A DNA stretch of 64,000 nucleotides from Caprimulgus europaeus. Its lineage: Eukaryota; Chordata; Aves; Caprimulgiformes; Caprimulgidae. Below are positions 36,317-49,057 of this stretch, piece by piece. The DNA is taken from assembly GCA_907165065.1 (NCBI GenBank), contig OU015526.1, positions 65,371,723 through 65,435,722 of the forward strand, given 5' to 3'. The translations under genes and the position numbers were made by a program. Numbering within the stretch: the first letter of the stretch is position 1; each line of letters opens with the position of its first letter. The notes under the pieces were generated by a model that was not told where the DNA came from, did no database searches, and saw only the letters and a list, made by a program, of their open reading frames with translations.

Positions 36317-39300
36317 TTCAAAGATAAAAGACCAAAGTGGATTTTTAAGTTACTTCATAAAATGAGTAGAGAGGAAGGGCTGGATTAATGTTTTGTTGAG
36401 TTTGAAAGTATGGTGTCACAACAGAACAAATGGAAGGAAGGACACAAACTGGAAGGGGACAATTAGAGCATGAAAGAAGGAACAGATTTTTAAGTCATGT
36501 GTGTACATAAGGTGAAGGGAAAGGATTTCTTGTCAGTCTGTTGGCCTTTCAGCCTTACAGACAAGACTCTGTATTTAGCCTCACATTAAAGAGGTTGCTG
36601 TACTGTATACAAATGCTAGACTAAGTAAAACAAGGAGCTAGTAGACCTGTGAGACTCCTGTGTACCTTTTACTTCCACAACAAGGATTTTAAGGGAGACT
36701 GAACAGGTACTTGGAAGAGATACCTGTTGGGGTAATTGAGGAAGCAAACCACGAGAAGCTCAGAAAATGCCCTAAACTGCTTCTACTTGGATTCTGAGAG
36801 ATTGTATTGGGCAAAGTGAACTCTCGATCTGAGGTAGTCTGGCCACTCATACATGCTAAGATGTCACAGATAGCATTTTTGGAAGCCAGGATCTTTTTAT
36901 GTTGCAGTGTTAAGGTTCAGGGGCTTTAGGAAGGAACAAAGACCATTTTAAAGTTTCCTGAGCTGCAGTCAGAGCTCAGCTGAGATTTTTAAAAGAGATT
37001 TAAAGGTTTTCCAGGGAGCTGTCTGCTGACTCTTAGATTACCTTCCTGTACAGTCTGGCATCTCTCTGTTGCACACTTACATTTGTCTGAGTGTAACTGG
37101 TTGGATTACTTGTTTATGCCACTGGATGACCTTCCATAGAGCATATAAATTGCCCCATGTTGTGTTTTCTCAGTTCGTGCCCCCAGAAGTTATATTAACT
37201 TTTAAATTTTATAAGGCAAGTTTTCCCTCTGAAAATTAAAGTGTTTTTCCAGCTGTTTCATAGGCTCAGAATAGAAAAATCTGTGTATTGCAAATAAATT
37301 AGGGGAAAATGGCACAGTTTGCAGATTTTTTTTTTATTTTATTATTTGTAAAAAGACTGTTGTAATTTTATATTAGATGGGAATACTAATGGTTTAGGAA
37401 ATAATTTGTATTTACTCCATGTTTTTTGTAATAGTACTTCATGTTCAAATAATTTTTATCTTTATACTTTCTTGTTATGTTTCACTTCTTGAAGTTGTGG
37501 AATAAGGGGGAAAGAGATTGACTGCAGGACAACATTAGGAGATTGTCCCTCCAGCTTCCTCTTTCCTTATAAAGAAAAAACAAGGCAGGCAAAGAACTGA
37601 CCTGGTATTGTGGATGATGGTACAAGGAAGAAGCTGTTGTAATGGTTAGCCCAGGAAAATACATCTGAAGTTCAGTCACAAGCAGATTGATAATACTTTA
37701 ATTTTCAATAAAGCTTTTGCTTTCAAGGATGTAAAAGAAGGACAGAAGGTGTCCTGAGCAGGGAATCTGAATAATTTTGGTCACCCTGAGCAAAAACACT
37801 TACGTAAAAAATGCTTTCCTAATTGTTACCATCACTCTGGGCAAAAATCAATTAGACTTATCAGACGTTCTGGTAAAACTTTTCTCTCATGACTACGACA
37901 GGTGTTCTGTGTACTAGTTATCTCCAAAAATTACACCTCCTGAAATTTTGCCTAAGGATAAAGCATAATTTAACCAGACTAATAGGAACTCTTAATTAAA
38001 ATGTATGTAGAAGACTTGAGAAAGGAATCCGTAAAAGTAAATATGGTAAGAAATTCTATTTAGGTCTTTTAAATTATTCAGGCTGAAGAGAAAAAAAAAA
38101 TCACAAATTTCCATGTCTCTTTCTTAATTATTAATTCCTTTATGTCATCTGTAAAATTAAAATTGTTTCCAGTCTGAACGTACATCTCAACTATTTGATT
38201 ACATATCTGCACTTTAGAATGCTATTTGAATTGGAATTGTTATGATTGATTTTGGCATTGTTATGAAGGGAGAAATTGCAAGGGACATGTTCAATTAAAC
38301 CTCTATTCATTCTTCTGAGACAAAATTTAAAATGGGAGATAGCCCAAGAAAATACTTTACTCTGTATTCTTTTTTATTATGTCAACTACAGATGAACCAG
38401 AATTAATAGTGAATAGTGTGATAAAACATTTGCAAGTAGTTTAGCTATTTTCTCCACTTTAGCTAATTTAGATCAAGCCTGAGAAATTAACTCCTCAGAG
38501 GTAACTGTTAATGTAATTTTTACGCAAAATATGCAAACTAGTGCAATTTCCAGGCAAGCAGTGTAAGCACAATAACTTACACTCAGGTGTAAACAGGTCT
38601 CATTTATTTGAAAACTATTTAAGGATATTAAAGTATTTTAAAGATAATCTATTAGCCAAACTCTAAACTCTCCAAGCAAAGGTTTTCCTAGATGGTCATG
38701 CCTTGATCTTCCCCCAGCCCCTTTCTCCTCCACAGGGAAACATTTCACTTACCACCATATTCTTAAGGTACTGCATCCCCCCACCTCAGCTGAAGGCACT
38801 CTTTGGGCGGTGATTGTTGTCACCTGGGCTCAGGGTGCATCATGGGAGAAGCACTTTTTTTTCCTCTTGGAGGGACAAAAGTGGCTCCTTTAGCTATCTG
38901 ATTTTTCTCTATGGTATGTAATTTATATTAAAACTATCTTTGTTAATCTAGTAAATCTAATAAGATTGTGCAACAACATATTCCTTCCTTCTCAGGTATT
39001 TTTCAGTTTTGTTATTGTTGTGGTTTTGTTACAGTCTGGGAAATTTGGGTTCAATTCCTCAATCTATTTCTCTTTTCAGCCTGTGTTCCTTTGGTGGGCA
39101 CTGTATTATGAAGGAAAGCATAGATGTTTTTCTGAGTATAAGGTAGTCTGTTCAAGTCTTGTCATCTTATTGTCCTCCAGGAAAAAAGAATATCTTTTTG
39201 TGACTTATGCATTTTGGGTGATTTTACTGCTGACTTGTTTAAAAGTGCCCTTGAGGTTAGACACAGAGAAGTTTTCTGGACGGCAGAAAGTAAAGGTATA

Positions 39301-41633
39301 ATGTTTTATGCTCTAAACAATGGCAATCTCCTGCTTGAATCTGAGAGAGTGGAAGAATACAGGATTAGAATGGATCAAATTTTCAGTGGTGCTGCCAGTT
39401 GGGATATGAGTTCCTTTGAGACTCACAATTTTCAATTGAAAAGAAGCTAAATGGCCTAAGAAACAAAGGGAATAGTATTAGAATGCTAAATTTGGAGTGG
39501 GTTTTCTTTAAAGCCTTGCAAAATAAAGCTTTCCTGTGTGTTGCAAGTAGAGGAACATATTTTTGTTGGATGATGATTGAGGGGTTTATACAAGTAGTGT
39601 TTCTGCATCTGGTTTTCTATCAGAAGCATGCCAGTGTGTTGTATGAATTGATAGTACAGGTGCATTGAGGACAAAATATCAATTAACCACTACAGCACTG
39701 GTTTTCATATATACTGGGTATGGGTTTTGTGCATGCAATTGAACATACCCATTTGTTTTTCATATGTCAATGCTGGCCTTCATCATCTTACAAATATGTT
39801 TCAAAATGTTGCTAAATTTCATGCAGTTAGAAAGAACAAAGCATTAAGGACAATAATTTCATGCTTTGTACAGTATAAACAAAAAACCCCAGAACTTTCC
39901 AGGCAAGGGAAGGGAGTGTGTCAAATTAATCTATAAAAGTCAGACAAAAGGACTTTGCTTGGAAAAGAAATGCAGAGTGGTTTTAATTAACATTTTGCTT
40001 CAGGTCATACCATGTTCTTTCAATTAGGACTCTGGTGTAAGAAAGCCTGTCTCTTCTTAAATGTTTTTACTCTTTTAAAGGGAAAGACTTGGTCATTTTC
40101 CAGAGATGGGGGAATGGGGTATTTTCAGTTGTCTATAGTATGGGGGAGTTTAAATTGTGATTCTCTCTCAATTCTGAACATAACTGAGAAGAATCAGGAT
40201 CAAATTTAAGTGCCATACTTAAGTTCTTCATTTTTCTTTCAGTTCTTTTTGCTTTCTTCAGAATATTTTTCCACTGCAGAACTCTGGTATAAATAGTTTC
40301 TCTTGATTCCTTAATCACTGCTTTTCTTTAAGGTTCAGTATATCTATTTAATAACTTGTCTGCAGCATTTTACTGGAATGGGAGTAGATTTCTGTGTGTT
40401 GTCTTTCAGTGTAATTCTTACAAGTATTTGTATCTTAAGAGGTCTAGAGTTAGCAAACACATTGCTCCTTTCTCGTTATACGAACTTTTTTAACAGTAAT
40501 ATATTTCCTCTGTATGAGCGTGTGCTCTGCAATGGGCTCTTTTTGTTTCTAACATCCTAATTCTGGGTGGGATAAACTACTGAAGCAAATGGGAAGGCTT
40601 CCATAACAATTTTCCCTTAAGTGTAAGCTGCAGCCCACTTCCAGCTGATCCATGCAGAATGAGTGTCATAGTTCCCATCTTGCTTACTAAATCCAAAGCT
40701 AAACAAATAAGAAGGATAAACTAGTGTATCACCACATCTAAAGAAGATCTGCAAAAGAACTGTAGAAATCTTACTCAGGAATAGATCCAATGTCCTCCAT
40801 AAGCAATTTTGCAAACACTGTAAACAAAGATGCCGCATGCTGCTTATCTGTGGGCATTACCATCCACTGTTTTAAGTAGTAAGGCCCGTGTTTGAGAGGG
40901 GGAAAAACCCCATTTAAACAGGATAATGTTGCATGAGCTCAGTCATGGAGTCATATAAGTATCATACCTAGGTATTTAGTTATGTACAATATATGTTGGA
41001 TACTTAGCCATGCCTTCCTTAGCACTGAATTTTGCACTAAAGGAATAGCATTAATGTTACTAAAATGATATTATAGACTATATATTAGCAGCAATGTGGG
41101 ATTTTTAAAAAATACTACCTTTTTTGTAATCTCAGCCCTCAAAAGTTTAGAAATTTCAGATTCAGAACTGCCCTTGCTACCTCATTTTGCTGCTTTATAT
41201 ACATATATATAAATAATTGTAAATATATTATTGCCCAGCTTTTGACTCAGCCTCACAGTGAAAATTATTTTGAGAAATTGTCTTTGATCTGCTAAGTATT
41301 TTAAAAGAGGGGAAAAAAACCAAATAAATTCCTTGGGTGGTGCAGCAGCCCAAGCAGTGGTGTGAGTCCAGCTCCTTCCCATAGTTAGGGCCATCGTTTT
41401 CTTTTGAAATGTTACCAGCATCCTCCTGGGGAATGCATGTGGCAGGGGAGATCATTGTTTTAGGCACATCACTCATCTCCAAAAATGGTGCCTTCTACTC
41501 ATCCTTTGCAAACAGTTTCCAATGCTTAATAAAGATAATGTTGGACCTTCTCAGACAAAGGTCAGAGGAAACTTTTAAGACTGAAAGATTTAGCCTAAAT
41601 ATAGGACTTATTATGAGATCCCAAAATAAGTGA

Positions 41634-41645
41634 GGGGGGGGGGGG
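41634..41645 (+). repeat. G12 homopolymer
   Basis: Twelve consecutive G, rare in this AT-rich window. It is likely to be length-variable and difficult to sequence accurately. Confidence 0.85.
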
Positions 41646-43977
41646 AAAGTCTCAGTAGTCTTATACAACAGAATGTACCTTTGAATGCATTGGTTTAAGC
41701 TTTGGTGCTGGGTATAAAGTTTGCTAAATAATTTAAATTATTAACAATGGAAAGTGAAGAAGGTCTGGTTTTGGTGGGAAATGTATTATATACGAGAATA
41801 TAAACAATGTTAACTCTTGTAACCTATTAGATTCAGTTGTCAGAGCCCAACGTAATCTAATAGGCATATCATAATACTTTATACTGTTATATTTACAGAC
41901 CAACATACTTATGGCAAAGTAGTTTGGTTTTTTGAAAATACTATCTAGAGGTGCCTGTGTTATTCACAGTATTGAACAGGAATTGTTAGTGCCTACTTAG
42001 TAGTTGCAAGCGCCTTGATAAATCTTGCTGTCTTGTGTATTTCCTTCAGCAATGGGCAGAATTACTACCTTGTTGCTCTCTGAGTGTTTAGATGTTTACA
42101 GGCATTTGCCGTCTAGTTTGGATCCTATTTAATTTTTGCCCATCAATTATAGAATACTGTACTTAATTGCAAATGAGACTCAGACATTAAATCAATTTGT
42201 TGAAAGTATTTTATACTTTCTAGCTCTTAGGAAATGCAGTGTATTATTGGTGTTGTGTCTTAGCTCCTAGACTGAGACAAGTATATTGAATTAATTGCAA
42301 GAATGAAGATGACTGCTAACAATGCACAGTGTTATACTTTCAAATCTCTAAATATTCGCTTCCAGTCTGCGTGCTGCTTCCAGTCTGTTTCATGCCTGAG
42401 TCAGCTAGTTTGTCTGTGCTGTGGGAGATACCATTAGGTGTACAAAGCTTTGGTGAACTACGTGTGCTTTTCTGAACAGGCTGGATACATGTGAGTCAAT
42501 GTGTCTGTCTGTATAAGAGAACGTGCTAGGATCCCTTTAACTCCGCTGTTAAGAAGCACCTGGAGGGTGACAATTGCATTTGGGTTTGTTCTTAATGTGG
42601 CTGGAACATGGAGGAGGAAGACAGAAGGATGTGGTTAACCACAGAACCAAACGTGTAGTAAAGCTGTAGGACCCCCTCAGGAGAGGGTGAAAAGAGCTGC
42701 CAGGGGGTGCATTTCTGGGCCACTGCAGTAGCCTTAAGATCCAGTGTGAAGGAGGGTAGGATGCAGAGTTTAACTGGTTGGAAAGAGGTCAGATCAAGCC
42801 TGTCACTGGGAACTAGTACTCAAGCGCAGCTTGACCCAAACAAATTGCAGACCCTGCACTGGGACAACTTTGGCTTGCAGGGAAGCTAATCCCTGGAGAT
42901 GCTGGCTTTGCATAAAAACACTTTGAACCAAACTCAGCACAGAGAATCTGCACAGCTCTGAAACAGCCTTTTGTTGTAATGAAAAGGAAGCTGCAGAAGG
43001 GCTGGTAAATGATGAATCCTTTCCTTTTATTTGGAGCTCACTGTTGGCCGGCTAATGTTGTACAAAGAACACTCTGCACTCAAAGTCCTTTTGCAATTTA
43101 GTCAAACATCGCAGTAAATGATGTAACATACTGCCCAGAGCTTCTCCAAACCTCTGCTGTTTTATTTGTTTATTCGTAAGGCATTTTTTGCAATGCAATA
43201 TTTTTTCCCTTTTTTTTTAAATTTACAGATTCTGCATTTGCTTTTTTCAAATATTTTCTGTTTAGGATTTTGCTTAAAACAATTTTAATCATTGGCTTAT
43301 TTAATATCCTTAAATCATGGATTTGGATCTTTTTGACATGTAATAATTTTCTGTGTTCATTAAAACCACAGATCTTCGGCTTTTATAATTGCTTCCAGGT
43401 TCTTTAGAAATAAATAAATGCTGGACTCTTCCGTTTGACGCATTACTATAGCCTTTATCGTAAGTTGTAATCCTCACTATTCTTTCTAGTCTTCTGCTTT
43501 TATCATTCTAAATGCTTTTTGATCTCAAGTTTTATGACACAGTAAATTAGCTCAAGAGTACACAACTGAACTTTGACCTTTTGAAGGCACTCTGTCAGAT
43601 CTGTTTACAAAGATATTTAGGATCACTTGTGGCTTTTGAAAACAATTAGGGAACAATATATTTCTTTTCAAGTTACATATAAACATTTGTATGCATATGC
43701 TTGTTTCTCTGTGTGCAAAAAGTGTGCTCACCAATTTTATGGGCAAAAAGGTTAGCTGCATTAGAAATGCTTCAGAAAATCTGTTCCAATTTTCTGTAGT
43801 TTTCTACAATAATGCTTAGAGGTTTCTTGCTGAACCAAAACCACAGGTCAAGTTAACTGGAATTTAGGGACAGATTTAACTGGTTCCTCCCTCTCTGAGC
43901 TACTTCAGCATGTCCAGCTTAACTGCAGATTCCAAAGGGATGCTCCATGGCTTATTTGTCTTTTCAGAAGATCTTTT

Positions 43978-44039
43978 GTTCTAGAAAAAAAACCAAAGCA
44001 AACAAACCACAATCAATCAAGCAATCAATCAAGTTCTAG
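43978..44039. repeat. A-rich insertion between 7 bp direct repeats
   Basis: The heptamer GTTCTAG occurs at 43978-43984 and again at 44033-44039. Between them lie 48 bases consisting of an A-run, AACCAAAGCAAACAAACC and repeated AATC units. The arrangement looks like a short A-rich insertion with a target-site-like duplication, or (CAAT)n growth between two chance heptamers. Confidence 0.5.
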
Positions 44040-45149
44040 CTCTTCTTGAATGCTGTGTGAATATAAAAAGTAGTCAGGCCTTAAGTCACTCATGGTCATG
44101 TTTTATTTGTGTACAAGCTGGTCCCTGCAGCAAAACCTACATAAATAAACTGCTGCAAGAACCGTATCTATCTTACCCAGTCCCTCAGCTTCAGAGACTT
44201 TTCCAGAGCTTTGCTAATCGTTTTCAGCCTCCCTGTATCTCCTAAAAACACCAAACAAGAGATAGTGGGGCTGCAGCAAGGAAATGTGGACATAAGAAGC
44301 CAAGAGTTATAATGTGAAGATACAGTATTTTGCAATGTATCCTAGATCTGCAAGGTGTTGGCATCCCTGTAGATCCTCTTGAGCACAACAGAATATAGTT
44401 AAAATATGATACATTATCTTTTTCTCCAAGCTTCCTAAATTCCATGATTCCCATGACAGCTACAGAAATACTTGCAGTGGGGAGGATTTTCAGGAATACC
44501 TTTATCTTCAATTTCCATTTCAGTTTAGATTTGAATGTCTAAGGTGCTCTTACCAGAAAAGATGTACTTGGTTTGGGGTTTTTATAATCATCTGGTGAGA
44601 ACTTTACAAAATCCACCTGAAACTCAAAAGGTCTCAAACGTAGAAAGCTAAGTTGACCCGAAAAAGATCTATATTCATAAGTATATAATAATGCAAAAGA
44701 TGAGTTGTGCCTGAAGATGTTGTCTCACACATGAAGGAAGTGTTTTCTTCATTGAAATGCCTTTTACAGTATTTGAACTACTGTTAGAGTAGATTGAATC
44801 AGATCTGAGGGTGGGAGCCTCACTAATAGATGTGACTTGTGACTGCTGGGAGGACTTGGGCTGGAAAAATGAGAATGAAGTACTTCTAATACTCCTGGTA
44901 GTGTGCGAATGTAGCACCTATATGTTTCTATATGGATGTCTGTGTCTGCGTTCACATGCTGTTCCTTTTGTCTGAAAAGGACTGGTTTGTATTAATGCTA
45001 TTTTGTTGCAACTGTTGCTGTAAAAAGAGACTCTTCCTGCTGGCCATAACATCAAGAGTAGACCATACAAGACAGGAGAGGTATCCCTGTTCTGCTAAGC
45101 ATGGTAACATCTTGACTGGAATAGCACATCAGGTTTGAGGTCTTGCACC

Positions 45150-45597
45150 TCAAGTAGAATTGGGACTGTTGGAGGGATTTTGGATGAGGGCAACAAAAAT
45201 AATCACAAGTCTAGAAACCATGAGTGACAAAAAAAGGTTAAAGGAGTTGAAACTACCTAGTCTGGAGAATACTGGGATCACCAATATAGTCATTGTCTAT
45301 TAAAAAGCTACTGCAATGATAGAGAGTGACTTTTCCCCACATCTGCATGGGGTAGGAGGACAATAAGTCCTATGGGCTGAAACTGCAGCAAAGACAACTT
45401 GGATTAGATTTTAGGAAACCAACAGGATGGTGAATCACTGGAGCAGACAGCCCTGCAGACTGTCTGTCAAGGGAGGCTTTTGGGAACAGATGAAGCAACT
45501 GTTCGTCAGGAATGACATGGGTATAACAGATGTTACCTCATGGCAAAGAAACAGTCCAGATGAGTGTTTAGAGGTCCTATTCAACCCTATGATTTCT
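45150..45597 (+). mobile_element. Old, diverged CR1 LINE relic (plus orientation)
   Basis: Matches are in CR1 order but heavily mutated. GATGAGGGCAACAAAAATAA stands at the ERVQRRATKMI position, and AAAAGGTTAAAGGAGTTG at the YEERLKELG position. CTAGTCTGGAGAA stands at the FSLEK position, then GGTGAATCACTGGAGCAGAC for the 3' untranslated part, ending GAGGTCCTATTCAACCCTATG and GATTTC. Stops and indels are frequent. Divergence is clearly greater than in the four well-preserved copies, so this belongs to an earlier CR1 wave. Confidence 0.8.
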
Positions 45598-45692
45598 CTG
45601 AGGACTCTATTTTATTAAATGGCAGGTAGCTTTCCAACGTGAGACCGATTGAATGCTGGCCCTTATTGTTTGCACATTTGGTGTGTTGTTAG

Positions 45693-45761
45693 AGAATGGA
45701 GATTTCCAGGAAAATGCAGCTGCTTATTGACCAGCAACTGGAGCTGCCTCCTTCCTGGATT
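45693..45761 (+). CDS. Weak candidate exon, 23 codons
   Basis: A T/G-rich acceptor (GGTGTGTTGTTAG) is followed by 69 open bases and a strong donor (CTGGATT followed by GTGAGT), phase 0 at both ends. The translation, RMEISRKMQLLIDQQLELPP then SWI, is helical in character. It lies 95 bp after the end of an old CR1 relic. The frame continues beyond the donor to about 45881. Shortness makes chance likely. Confidence 0.17.
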
Positions 45762-46978
45762 GTGAGTGAGATGCTGCTGACCAAAGGGAATGGGAGGTTC
45801 TCTAATTCCCTGCTTGTGTACAGCCATAACTCCAGACTTCAAAGGGGAAGGAAGCTTGAACATGCTGTGTTCAGATATTAAATATTGCTGTCTAATAAAA
45901 ACTGACTGGAAACACATTTTGGAGAGTCCAAACTCTTTCATTGGAAGTAGTGGTTATCAAACCTTCAGCTTAATGCTTGCCCAGTTAATATATGCCTACT
46001 TTAGCTTATCTGAATTTAAGTCTGTTCAGAGAACACTGCTTCTCAACCTTTTTAGTAGTACTGCTCTTTTCTTCCCAAATAAGGAAGCTTTAACCACAGT
46101 GTGTGCCTGCCAAACTTTAGCTTTTTGGAGCTGCAAATATGAATCAGGATGCTATCTGTTTTTATGAGGTCTTTCTGTTATTTCTATAATCCTCAGCCAG
46201 CCAAGAACCCCTCATTTATCCTCCTGTTTTAATCCTGCTGTGTAAACAAAAGTCAGACACAGACTTGGTTACAACTTGGCTAAAAATTGAAGCAACTCAA
46301 TGCATAAATTTAATTTATAGATGAACCTACTTTCCAGAAACATGTATCTTAAAAAAAAAAAAATAATAAAAAAAAAATTGTGTTACTGTCTTCTACTGTT
46401 TGTGGAACACCTGAAAAAATGATACTTTCTCAAATGTATTTTAATTTGCTTTACAGAAGAGCCCAGAGGTGTCATTTACAATTAGGGTTTTGTGCCAGAT
46501 TGTTGAGCAGTGCCTATGCTGAAGAATTTGTTCACTTTAAAAGCAGATGAGGAGTTGTCTAAGAGACATGGAGGATGATACTGAAAAGAATAAAATTATG
46601 TACATAAACACTTATTTGCAATGGAAGGAAGTAATATTTGTAAAAGCTTTAAGATTAAAAAACAAACCAAAAACACATAAAAAGATCTTGACATTACTAA
46701 AGCTCTGACTTGTTTGTTGTGGCCTACTCTAGTATAAGAGGCACCCCAGCAATAATTCCTGCCAAGTGAATGAGCACATAGGCAGTTGTAAATCTCTTTA
46801 TTTTCAAGTGAAAATGTCTCTGTGTTAGTCTAAAGGCTGATGCTTTCCCTAATTTTTCAGTTTACTTAAATGTAGGGCTTTAAAAAATATATTTAATGAC
46901 TGCAGTGCAAATTATAAAGCCTTTACTTCCCTAAAGATTATTTTTCATAAATAAAAAAAATTATTTGTTCTTCCTCAG

Positions 46979-47026
46979 AGCCTGAAATGTTGCAGGTACT
47001 AGGACAAAAATCTGACCAAGTCAAAG
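46979..47026 (+). CDS. Weak candidate exon, 48 bp
   Basis: The acceptor is strong (TTATTTGTTCTTCCTCAG) and the donor good (GTCAAAG followed by GTAAAA). One frame is open: two bases, then PEMLQVLGQKSDQVK, then one base. If joined to 48995-49057 the phases agree. It is too short to be convincing. Confidence 0.17.
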
Positions 47027-47103
47027 GTAAAATTTCCATTAATTTCATAGGAGATTTTGCTCCATCAGTATTCAAAATTACAAAAGTTACACTGACATTT
47101 CAG

Positions 47104-47146
47104 TGATCCTTGTTGGCCACTTCTAATTCACAACATTCTGTGATTC
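47104..47146 (+). mobile_element. CR1 3'-end scrap
   Basis: GATCCTTGTTGGCCACTTCT followed by AATTCACAACATTCTGTG and ATTC follows the order of older CR1 3' ends (GATCCTTGTGGGTCCCTTCC, then AACTCA, then ATTCTATGATTC). Only about 43 bp remain. Confidence 0.5.
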
Positions 47147-48994
47147 CTTTTTGCAATGAACCTATCTGTGAAGTACTGAGAGAAATTCTAACAAAGCCTG
47201 CAATAAGGCTCTTCTAAATTTGTCTAAGTTAAACTTGATTACAAATTGGATTAAGAACATGAGAAAATTATTCTTATGTCTTAGTTATGTGTTGTTAGTA
47301 CACCATTGTGGTTACCCCTGTTGCTTGAGTGAATTTAAAGTAACATCTTTTTGTAGACATAATACAGTAGAAAAGTAGTATTGATTTTTTTTTGGTTTAA
47401 TCTACAAATAACATTCATGCCAATTTAAAATTTTCGATATTGCAAAGCACTTTGTTAACATAAATTTGTAAATGAACAGCAGGTGTAATCTCATAAAAGT
47501 AAACAGCAAGATTGTATGAAAAATATAAAGGAATATAGTACTTGAAGTAGCATCCTAGAAAAACATCATAAAAGTAACTGAAAATAAGGCTTCTAAGTGA
47601 GGTTGATTCTTATGTCAAGAAAACAAACTTTAAGATAAGGAGTATCCTAAATCTTTAAAATCAAGCCAGATAGAACACCACATGAATAGTGAAAATAAGC
47701 GTATAATCTTTTAAAATTATCCCAAATTTAAATAATCAACATACGAGAAACTTGGAAATGTTTTATGACATAATATTTGTCAGTTATCAGTGAACCCATT
47801 TAGTACTTTGCCTTTTGATGAGGTTCCAGAAGCTGCACAATTTCCATAGTCCCTGAAATCTTAGGGACAAATATTTTCATTGGATCTGTTTTGTGCTCTT
47901 CAGTAAGACTTTTAAATGAGTAACTGTTCAGACTTGAATACATTTATTTGTTAACCTTTCTTCTTAAAGGCAAAGAAGCTGATCTTTGGCTGAAGTGAAG
48001 CACCATTACTTTGTGACAACATTAGTGCTATGCCAGTTAATGCCAGGAGAAGATTTTAAAATTCATGGATGTTGAAATGTCAACCAAATATAAAAGTCGT
48101 TCTAAAACATTATTGAACAAGAATGGTAGACTGAGACTCACAAAAAGAACAAAAACTAGTCTGGAGCTAGTTTACTATGAAGATGCCTGCATTTGGCAAT
48201 CAGCAGATAATGCACAGGTCCTACCTTAATACATGAACCAAAACAAAAAACCCCGAAGAAACCCTAGAAAAGGAAAAGAAGCTGGGTAGATAAAGCCACG
48301 GGGTAAATTGTTAGTAAGAGAACTTGGCTTTTAAGAGCTGGACTAATTGCATCCATTCCTCAAGCAAAATGGAACCTGACTGTGCAAATGTGAAGATTGA
48401 CAAAAATCAGGACAAAATGAATACAAAATGTCAATAAACCTATTAAGAGCCATGTGAGAAACCAATCAATAGGGCAGGCAGTAGGGCACAGCTGCTGAAC
48501 AGTCCATTTTAATACCATCAATAGCCCATGGGGAAAACTCAGCCTGTTGGTTTGGGAGCATGAAAGAAAAAGATTAACTACAAGAGGAAAGAAAAAAGAA
48601 AGTAAACTGTAAATTCATTGTTTTCAGGAAAAAGCATACACTTGCAAGAACTTAATTTATTTCTGATTTAAGAGAAGGATCTGCTGCTGATTTAAGAGAT
48701 ATGTTTATTGTCTGCACCAAAATTGAGAAGGGAATGATGGTAATCTTAAGACAGACTGTTCAGAAGTCAAATGGCTGAGTTCTGGTCCTCTTCAGTTTCA
48801 GTGGCAAAAATCCAAAAACTGCAGTCAAAGAAAAAAAAAAAAAAGATCAACACTAAGCTCTGCAGAGTTTATCTTTTTTTAATTATTATTTAATTGTCAT
48901 GGAGCAACATTGTTGGTTTCTTTGCTAAAGCACTCTTAGCAAATTGCAAGGGGTCAGAATGCAGAACTATGAATTTATTTTAAAACCTTGGCAG

Positions 48995-49057
48995 AAATAT
49001 TTGTGGAAGCAAACACTGATGGAGCTGGAGGGAACTTGACAAATAGCATTGAAGTTG
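48995..49057 (+). CDS. Weak candidate exon, 63 bp
   Basis: An acceptor (AAAACCTTGGCAG) with a weak pyrimidine tract precedes 63 bases open in one frame: two bases, then IFVEANTDGAGGNLTNSIEV, then one base. A very strong donor (GAAGTTG followed by GTAAGT) follows. The phase would fit 46979-47026. An overlapping alternative (49109-49196, after CTCTATCAG and before GTGAGC) lies only 51 bp away, so both cannot be exons of one transcript. Confidence 0.17.

Larger units (their letters stand above)
35342..45149. other. Non-coding DNA with simple repeats
   Basis: No gene is called. Two adjacent segments have strong acceptors and protein-like frames (39080-39142 after CTCTTTTCAG; 39181-39295 after TTGTCCTCCAG), but they lie only 38 bp apart, too close to be separate exons. 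A purine tract (36248-36316), a G12 run (41634-41645) and a bounded A-rich insertion (43978-44039) are listed separately. A TGAGTCAGC motif of AP-1/MAF type at about 42399 is an isolated match. Confidence 0.5.

Noticed and set aside
36170..36388. Lys-rich frames
   Set aside because: Produced by the purine and CAAA repeats.
39036..39062. GGGTTCAATTCC resembling a tRNA B-box
   Set aside because: No A-box at the right distance and no cloverleaf; not a tRNA gene.
39080..39295. Two neighbouring exon-like segments (39080-39142 and 39181-39295) with strong acceptors
   Set aside because: Only 38 bp apart, too short for an intron; the donor GTAGTC is weak; a frame from 39181 to a TAA at 39450 is probably chance.
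46031..46060. CTTCTCAACCTTTTTAG resembling a hAT-Charlie end
   Set aside because: No matching opposite terminal repeat or 8 bp duplication found nearby.
45790..46167. 125-codon frame
   Set aside because: No domain or splice context; composition fits chance.
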